A stretch of DNA of 10,438 nt from Pontiellaceae bacterium (GTDB taxonomy: Bacteria; Verrucomicrobiota; Kiritimatiellia; Kiritimatiellales; Tichowtungiaceae). The position numbers were made by a program, and so were the translations under genes. Of this stretch, positions 5,829 through 10,438 are shown in pieces. The DNA lies in NCBI GenBank assembly GCA_029934215.1, contig JAOZMR010000079.1:1-10438 (forward strand), read 5' to 3'. Position 1 is the stretch's first letter. Each line of letters starts with the position of its first letter. Under the pieces are notes generated by a model. That model was not told where the DNA came from. It was given only the letters and a program-made list of their open reading frames with translations, and did not search any database.

Positions 5829-7364
5829 ATGACCCGAAGTGAAAAAGAGCTCGATATATTGTATCAGATTTCCCAGACAGCGGCTACGCGTCCGCATACG
5901 ATACACGAATTGATGGCAGAGGTTTTGGATATCATGGAGACCGAGCTTGCAGCATCTCGCGGAACCCTGACGTTGCTGAAACCGGATACCGACACGTTTG
6001 TGATAGAGGCATCGCGCGGGCTTTCTGAAGAAGAAAAACGTCTTGGGCAATATAAGCTTGGCGAGGGCATCACGGGACGAGTGGCGCAAACAGGTCGTTC
6101 CGCGCTGATTCCTGACATCAGCAAAGATCCACGCTTTCTGAATCTAACCCAGTCGCGTGTTGATAAACCAACCGCATTCATTTGCGTACCCATTGTGCAT
6201 CAGAAACAGATCATCGGAACAATGAGTATCGATCTGTCGCTCACGAGTGATGAAAAAGAGCTAGAACGCTACCAACGCTTCTTGGAACTGGTGGCCAACA
6301 TTCTTGCAGAAGCGGTAGCAGGAATTCGTGCTGCGATTGAGGAACGGACAAGCCTGATTTCTGAAAACGATCGTCTACGGCGTCAGCTTGGAGATCGCTA
6401 CCAGATGCATAACATTATCGGGAACTGCGGCTCGATGCGCGGAGTGTACGAACAGATCGTGCAGGTCGCCGATAGCACAGCGACCGTACTCATTCGCGGT
6501 GAATCAGGAACCGGCAAAGAACTCGTGGCTCGCGCCGTGCATTACGGCGGTGCTCGGCGCAACAACGCGTTCGTGAGCGTCAACTGCGCGGCGCTTCCAG
6601 AAAATCTAATCGAAAGCGAACTATTCGGCCACGAAAAAGGAGCATTCACCGGCGCAACCCAGCAACGGAAAGGGCGCTTCGAAATGGCGAACGGTGGGAC
6701 TTTATTTCTCGATGAAATAGGCGACATTTCCACGGCGGTTCAGGTTCGTTTGTTGCGAGTTTTGCAAGAAAAAACGGTCGAACGCGTCGGAAGCGGAGAG
6801 AGTCTTTCGGTCAACGTACGGATTCTAGCTGCGACGAGTCGAAACCTCGAGAAAGAGATGGCAAACGGAACATTCCGCGAAGACCTCTACTATCGTCTCA
6901 ACGTCTTTCCAATCATCCTGCCGCCGCTACGCGAGCGGCGAAGCGACATCATGTTGCTAACCGACCATTTTTTGCAGAAATACAGCGAAATGTACGGTAA
7001 AAACATCAAGCGGATATCAACATCCGCAATCAATATGATGATGGCGTACCACTGGCCAGGCAACGTTCGTGAGCTCGAAAACTGTGTCGAGCGAGCCGTG
7101 TTGACAGCTGCAGATAACGTGATTCATGGATACAACTTACCTCCATCGCTTCAAACCGGCGACGAAACACAAACCGCGAGTTTTTCCACGGACGGAGCAG
7201 ATTTAACAACGCTGGTGGAGAGCTATGAAAAAGAGATCATCATCGATGCGCTAAAAAAACATAGAGGCAACGCGGCGGCGAGCGCAAGACATTTGAACAC
7301 GACCCAGCGGATCATAAACTATCGAATAAAAAAGCTCGGTGTTCATCCAGAGAAGTACAAGTAA
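5829..7364 (+). CDS. NifA-like sigma-54-dependent transcriptional activator (GAF, AAA+, Fis-type HTH)
   Basis: A bacterial enhancer-binding protein that uses ATP to open promoters held by sigma-54 RNA polymerase. Residues about 10-170 form a GAF sensor domain (LGEGITGRVAQTGR at 77-90, ending in FICVPIVHQKQIIGTMSID). A short linker helix follows. The AAA+ domain is complete: Walker A GESGTGKE at 224-231, the sigma-54-contacting GAFTGA at 271-276, Walker B TLFLDE at 291-296, REDLYYRLNVFPI at 350-362 and PGNVRELENCVERAV at 410-424. The C-terminus is a Fis-type helix-turn-helix at about 468-504 (NTTQRIINYRIKKLGV). This GAF-AAA+-HTH order is that of NifA and its relatives, but many such proteins control pili or metabolism, and no nif gene is near. 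GGAG lies eight bases before the ATG. It faces thiE with only 16 bases between stops. The ligand and target promoters are unknown. Confidence 0.93.
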   Translation: MTRSEKELDILYQISQTAATRPHTIHELMAEVLDIMETELAASRGTLTLLKPDTDTFVIEASRGLSEEEKRLGQYKLGEGITGRVAQTGRSALIPDISKDPRFLNLTQSRVDKPTAFICVPIVHQKQIIGTMSIDLSLTSDEKELERYQRFLELVANILAEAVAGIRAAIEERTSLISENDRLRRQLGDRYQMHNIIGNCGSMRGVYEQIVQVADSTATVLIRGESGTGKELVARAVHYGGARRNNAFVSVNCAALPENLIESELFGHEKGAFTGATQQRKGRFEMANGGTLFLDEIGDISTAVQVRLLRVLQEKTVERVGSGESLSVNVRILAATSRNLEKEMANGTFREDLYYRLNVFPIILPPLRERRSDIMLLTDHFLQKYSEMYGKNIKRISTSAINMMMAYHWPGNVRELENCVERAVLTAADNVIHGYNLPPSLQTGDETQTASFSTDGADLTTLVESYEKEIIIDALKKHRGNAAASARHLNTTQRIINYRIKKLGVHPEKYK

Positions 7365-7380
7365 TCCAGTCGCATTCTTT

Positions 7381-8013
7381 TTAGTTTTTAGCGAAATAAG
7401 CCATCCATATGTCTTGAAGCGTACGTATAATCCGCTCCGGTTCAGTGCTTTGCATGATTGCACGAACCGCGCAATAATTCATCGCGCCCGCTTGTAGAAT
7501 TTCCGTCAGATTTGTTTCATCAATTCCACCGAGTACAACGTGAGGCAAAGAAGAGGTCCTAGCGATTGCACCCGCGCGAACGATGCCAAGATCAGGATCA
7601 GCAATCGCTTTTGTTGGGGTTGGGAAAATGGGTCCGATCCCAATATAGTCTGGTTTTTGAACAAACGCCGCATCAGCCTGCGCCTCGCTATGCGTCGACA
7701 AACCAAAAATTTTACCTGGCGCATCCCATAAGTTCCGAGCCTTGGAAAGCGGCATATCGGATTGCCCGAGATGTACGCCATCGGCATCGACCTCCATCGC
7801 AACGCTAACATCATCGTTCACAATAAAAAGAGAATCGGTACCGCGAGTCACCTCACGAATCTTCCAAGCATTGGAAACCAACTCCTCTCGTGACGCGCCC
7901 TTCATCCGAAGTTGAACAAAAGGAACGCCGCAATTCACAGCCGCCTGAGCACACGCCTCGTACCCAACCACCGGGTTGGTCATCACCACATAAAGTCCGT
8001 AAAATGTTCTCAT
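7381..8013 (-). CDS. thiE: Thiamine phosphate synthase
   Basis: ThiE joins the thiazole phosphate and HMP pyrophosphate halves to make thiamine monophosphate in the cytosol. The 210 residues are the usual size and show the TIM-barrel motifs in order: VQLRMK at 33-38, IVNDD at 64-68, DADGVHLGQSDMP at 77-88 (pyrophosphate and magnesium binding region), GLSTHS at 104-109, YIGIGPIFPTPTK at 123-135 and LGGI at 161-164. The ATG follows GAGGG six bases upstream. TenI proteins resemble ThiE but usually lack several of these motifs, so ThiE is favoured. It is the only thiamine gene here, convergent with the sigma-54 activator and divergent from the prepilin peptidase. I could not fit a TPP riboswitch to the 194 bases upstream. 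Confidence 0.93.
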   Translation of the reverse strand: MRTFYGLYVVMTNPVVGYEACAQAAVNCGVPFVQLRMKGASREELVSNAWKIREVTRGTDSLFIVNDDVSVAMEVDADGVHLGQSDMPLSKARNLWDAPGKIFGLSTHSEAQADAAFVQKPDYIGIGPIFPTPTKAIADPDLGIVRAGAIARTSSLPHVVLGGIDETNLTEILQAGAMNYCAVRAIMQSTEPERIIRTLQDIWMAYFAKN

Positions 8014-8165
8014 AAATAACCCTCAATTCCTTCGTTTTGTCTCATATCACCCATCCATCAAATGCGTCGTATTAGTCTCAAAAAAAGTGACAGAAAGGAA
8101 ACAAAAACATGAACTGGTCATCATTATCATCGCAAAAAACAGGGAAAGCGAAGGTCTAGCAAATT

Positions 8166-8200
8166 CGCATCTTGCATCCTGCATCCTCTATCCTGTAACT
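8166..8200. repeat. Degenerate 7-bp tandem repeat (TGCATCC), five units
   Basis: Read in sevens, the stretch is CGCATCT, TGCATCC, TGCATCC, TCTATCC, TGTAACT: two perfect central copies flanked by decaying ones. It ends seven bases before the prepilin peptidase ATG, in the 194-base divergent gap from thiE. The period is not a multiple of three and the stretch is outside confident coding sequence, so it is not a protein repeat. Such heptamer tracts occur as dispersed short repeats in some genomes. Its role here is unknown. Confidence 0.7.
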
Positions 8201-8207
8201 TCTGGAG

Positions 8208-9014
8208 ATGAAATTTTGGGACATCTATTGGTCAACACTCGTTTTTATTCTTGGCTCCTGTTTTGGGAGCTTTCTTAATGTTTGCATCTATCGCATTCCA
8301 GCGGAGAAATCGGTGATCCATCCTCCGTCCGCCTGCCCGAAATGTGGAGCGGGCATAAAACCCTACGACAACATCCCGATCCTAAGCTGGATTCTGCTTC
8401 GAGCGAAATGCCGCAACTGTTGTGCAAAAATCTCACCGCGCTACCCATTTGTTGAACTGCTCACGGGGCTTCTTTTCCTCGCGCTCTGGTTTCATTACGG
8501 GCTAACCTGGGTCACCGCCTGCTACATGCTTAGCACGTTCGGGCTGGTTTTTGGAACCTTCGTCGATCTCGACGAAATGTGGATTCCAGACCGCGTAACC
8601 ATTGGCGGAATGATCATCTTTCCAATCCTAAGCTACTTCGTTCCCGAACTACACAACGCGCCGACGCAACTCGCTGGGCTCATCGCAGGTCTTATTGGTG
8701 GAATCGTTGGGTTTGGCTCCTTTTGGCTGATCGGTGTGCTGGGCAAGCTCGCCTTCAAAAAAGAAGCCATGGGCTTTGGTGATGTCAAATTAATGGGAGG
8801 ACTCGGCGCTCTTCTCGGATGGCAGGCCGTTCTTTTTATCCTCTTTTTCTCTGCACTAATCGGTTCCATTGTAGGAATTGGACTCATGACATCTGGCAAA
8901 AAAGAGCTACAAAGTCAAATCCCATACGGACCCTACCTCGCTGTAGCCGCGCTATTTTGGATGCTTGGCGGCTATCACATTTGGGATGCCTACCTTGCCT
9001 GCATGAACTTCTGA
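8208..9014 (+). CDS. Prepilin peptidase / N-methyltransferase (A24 family)
   Basis: An inner-membrane aspartic protease that removes the short leader of type IV pilins and type II secretion pseudopilins and usually N-methylates the new end. It is full length at 268 residues. The N-terminal helix GSCFGSFLNVCIYRIP (16-31) is followed by a cytoplasmic zinc site with two CxxC pairs (C43/C46 and C68/C71), characteristic of bifunctional PilD-type enzymes. The two catalytic aspartate motifs are FVDLDEMWIPD at 118-128 and GFGDVK at 189-194. About eight hydrophobic helices are evident. The only plausible ATG has GGAG directly against it with no spacing, and a stop codon lies four codons upstream in frame, so initiation looks inefficient or unconventional. 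polA starts 25 bases after it. No pilin or pilus motor gene is in the window. Confidence 0.94.
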   Translation: MKFWDIYWSTLVFILGSCFGSFLNVCIYRIPAEKSVIHPPSACPKCGAGIKPYDNIPILSWILLRAKCRNCCAKISPRYPFVELLTGLLFLALWFHYGLTWVTACYMLSTFGLVFGTFVDLDEMWIPDRVTIGGMIIFPILSYFVPELHNAPTQLAGLIAGLIGGIVGFGSFWLIGVLGKLAFKKEAMGFGDVKLMGGLGALLGWQAVLFILFFSALIGSIVGIGLMTSGKKELQSQIPYGPYLAVAALFWMLGGYHIWDAYLACMNF

Positions 9015-9039
9015 GTAAAAACCAACGGACCGCTTAACC

Positions 9040-10425
9040 ATGAATAAAAAACTCTTCTTACTCGACGGAATGGCGCAGGTTTACCGCTCCTACTTCGCCT
9101 TCATGCGCAACCCAATGATCAACTCAAAAGGCAAAGACGTCTCCGCTGTCTTTGGGTTCCTCAGCGCCCTGCTCGAAATCATCGACAAACAAAACCCGAC
9201 CCATCTCGCCGTCGCCTTCGATGTCTCAGGAAACACCTTCCGGTACGACGAGTTTCCAGAATACAAAGCACAACGCGACGAAACACCCGAAGAAATTCGA
9301 GTCGCCGTTCCGCGAATCATGGAATTCCTCGCGGCCTTCAAAATCCCAGTGCTCACCCAGCAAGGATACGAGGCCGACGACATCATCGGTACGCTCGCCC
9401 GCCGCGCCGAGAAAGACGGCTTCGACACCTACATGGTCACGCCCGACAAAGATTTTGCCCAGCTCGTCGATGAACACACCTTCATGATGAAACCCGCAAA
9501 AAAAGGAGTAGACCCCGAGGTGCTCGGCGTGCCAGAAATCCTCGAACAATGGGGAATCGAGAAAATCGAACAAGTCATAGACATTCTCGGCATGGCGGGC
9601 GACGCCGCCGACAACATCCCAGGCATCCCAGGCATCGGACTCAAAACCGCGCAAAAGCTAATCGCAAAATACGGAAGCATGGAAAACATGCTCGCACACA
9701 CCGACGAACTAAAAGGCAAACAGAAAGAGAAGATCGAAGCCAACATCGAGCAAGCGCACCTCTGCAAACGGCTCGTCACCATTCATACCGAAGTACCGAT
9801 AAAAGAATCTCCCGCCGACCTAATTCGCGGTAAATACGATAAAGAAAAGCTCACCGACCTCTTCTCCGAATTTGAATTCAACTACTTCTATAAGCGATTA
9901 TTTGGGAAAGCCGCCCCCTCCCCTGCGCCCGCCCTAGGTCAAGGCGACCTCTTCGCCTTCGCCGCTGCAAACACGCCCGTCGTCGAGCCGGAACCAGCTC
10001 ACAAAACCCTGACAGACATCAAACACAACTACACTCTCATCCAAACCTTGGAAGAACGCGTACAACTAGCTGAAAAACTAAAAGGTGCAGTATCATACTG
10101 CTTCGACGTAGAAACAACCGGGCTAAATCCACGAAGCGACAAACTCATCGGCATCGCCTTTGCGCTCAAACCGCACGAAGCATGGTACATCACCCTCCCG
10201 CCAGACGACGAAGAAATACGAAAAGCGCTCGAACCCTTTGCCGCACCCTTCGCCGACGAATCCATCGAAAAAGTGGGGCACAACCTCAAATTCGACATCG
10301 CAATAATGCAAGCTGCGGGCATTGAAGTGAGAGGGAAACTCTTCGACACAATGCTCGCCCACTACCTACTCGACCCCGACCAACAGCCAGGGCAAACGCA
10401 TCTAAACTCCAAGAATGCTTTTTAA
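9040..10425 (+). CDS. polA: DNA polymerase I, truncated: 5' nuclease and partial 3' exonuclease domain only
   Basis: Pol I removes RNA primers and fills gaps in replication and repair; the family is about 900 residues, while this frame stops at 461. Residues 1-290 are an intact 5' nuclease: LLDGMAQVYRSY (7-18), YEADDIIGTLA (110-120), TPDKDFAQLVD (134-144) and GDAADNIPGIPGIG (187-200) carry the metal-binding acids and helix-hairpin-helix. A linker rich in Pro and Ala follows. The 3'-5' exonuclease domain begins at about 325, with exo I FDVETTGLNP (Asp356, Glu358) and exo II GHNLKFD (Asp419), then FDTMLAHYLLDPD at 435-447. After about residue 449 the expected continuation is gone and an unrelated tail leads to a stop. 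The exo III motif and the whole polymerase domain are absent. Either the gene is interrupted here or the assembly joins unrelated sequence. The ATG has no strong Shine-Dalgarno site. Confidence 0.9.
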   Translation: MNKKLFLLDGMAQVYRSYFAFMRNPMINSKGKDVSAVFGFLSALLEIIDKQNPTHLAVAFDVSGNTFRYDEFPEYKAQRDETPEEIRVAVPRIMEFLAAFKIPVLTQQGYEADDIIGTLARRAEKDGFDTYMVTPDKDFAQLVDEHTFMMKPAKKGVDPEVLGVPEILEQWGIEKIEQVIDILGMAGDAADNIPGIPGIGLKTAQKLIAKYGSMENMLAHTDELKGKQKEKIEANIEQAHLCKRLVTIHTEVPIKESPADLIRGKYDKEKLTDLFSEFEFNYFYKRLFGKAAPSPAPALGQGDLFAFAAANTPVVEPEPAHKTLTDIKHNYTLIQTLEERVQLAEKLKGAVSYCFDVETTGLNPRSDKLIGIAFALKPHEAWYITLPPDDEEIRKALEPFAAPFADESIEKVGHNLKFDIAIMQAAGIEVRGKLFDTMLAHYLLDPDQQPGQTHLNSKNAF

Positions 10426-10438
10426 GTATTCTCCATTC
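10384..10438. other. Probable breakpoint of polA homology at the window edge
   Basis: Conserved Pol I sequence is clear to codon 447 (10378-10380) and then ends. None of the three forward frames after about 10387 gives the expected DYLAE-like continuation: frame 0 stops at 10423, another stops earlier, and the third stays open but is not Pol I-like. The last 50 bases are also more AT-rich than polA. This is what the end of an inserted element, or a chimeric contig end at a repeat, would look like. No inverted repeat or target duplication can be seen with only one side present. Confidence 0.45.

Noticed and set aside
8014..8207. Possible TPP riboswitch upstream of thiE
   Set aside because: I looked for the conserved CUGAGA and the pyrimidine-sensor segments on the minus strand. 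Only a loose TAATACGACGCA resemblance appears, with no second arm or closing helix.
8087..8278. 62-codon plus-strand frame overlapping the prepilin peptidase start
   Set aside because: It overlaps the confident N-terminal helix of the peptidase in another frame, includes the heptamer repeat, and shows no protein-family features.
1..10438. CRISPR array, tRNA, rRNA, toxin-antitoxin or defence cluster
   Set aside because: No regularly spaced repeats, no recognisable RNA gene and no matching protein families; nearly all confident coding is conserved housekeeping or regulatory genes.

Overview
The window is a bacterial chromosomal segment built around dnaA. It carries eight recognisable genes: truB, rbfA, dnaN and dnaA on the minus strand; an M24 Xaa-Pro peptidase, a NifA-type sigma-54 activator, a prepilin peptidase and polA on the plus strand. 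A ninth, thiE, lies on the minus strand inside the right-hand block. Base composition is mid-range, the spacers are AT-rich, and most genes have a Shine-Dalgarno site. A prepilin peptidase together with a sigma-54 activator fits a Gram-negative-type bacterium. The style of several proteins (a short TruB without a C-terminal RNA-binding extension, the M24 peptidase, the NifA-like C-terminus) recalls the PVC superphylum (Verrucomicrobiota, Kiritimatiellota, Lentisphaerota). That placement is an impression and has not been tested.

Layout. Bases 1-467 hold one weak reading frame on the minus strand (23-352) and a short palindrome just past truB. Bases 468-4312 are a leftward block in transcription order dnaA, dnaN, rbfA, truB. 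A 230-base AT-rich spacer separates dnaA from dnaN and is the best candidate for the replication origin. It has DnaA-box-like 9-mers that mostly differ from the textbook box at one position, a TTA trinucleotide run, and a TAGA tetranucleotide repeat touching the dnaN ribosome binding site. Bases 4313-4601 separate dnaA from the divergent peptidase gene and hold a convincing dnaA promoter whose -35 element overlaps another box-like 9-mer. The rightward block runs peptidase (4602-5714) and sigma-54 activator (5829-7364), then thiE facing them (7381-8013), then prepilin peptidase and polA in close succession (8208 to the end).

How the genes relate. dnaA, dnaN and polA are replication and repair genes (initiator, sliding clamp, Pol I). 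rbfA and truB are ribosome and tRNA maturation genes normally found downstream of nusA-infB; here they follow dnaN where recF and gyrB often sit. The sigma-54 activator and prepilin peptidase could belong to a type IV pilus or type II secretion programme, but no pilin or secretion gene is in the window, so that link is contextual only.

The main anomalies are the non-standard origin signals, the dnaN-rbfA-truB arrangement, the tandem repeats beside two start sites, and polA, whose homology stops abruptly about 50 bases before the window ends, before the polymerase domain. I found no CRISPR array, rRNA, tRNA, complete mobile element or defence system, and no coherent undescribed multi-gene system.
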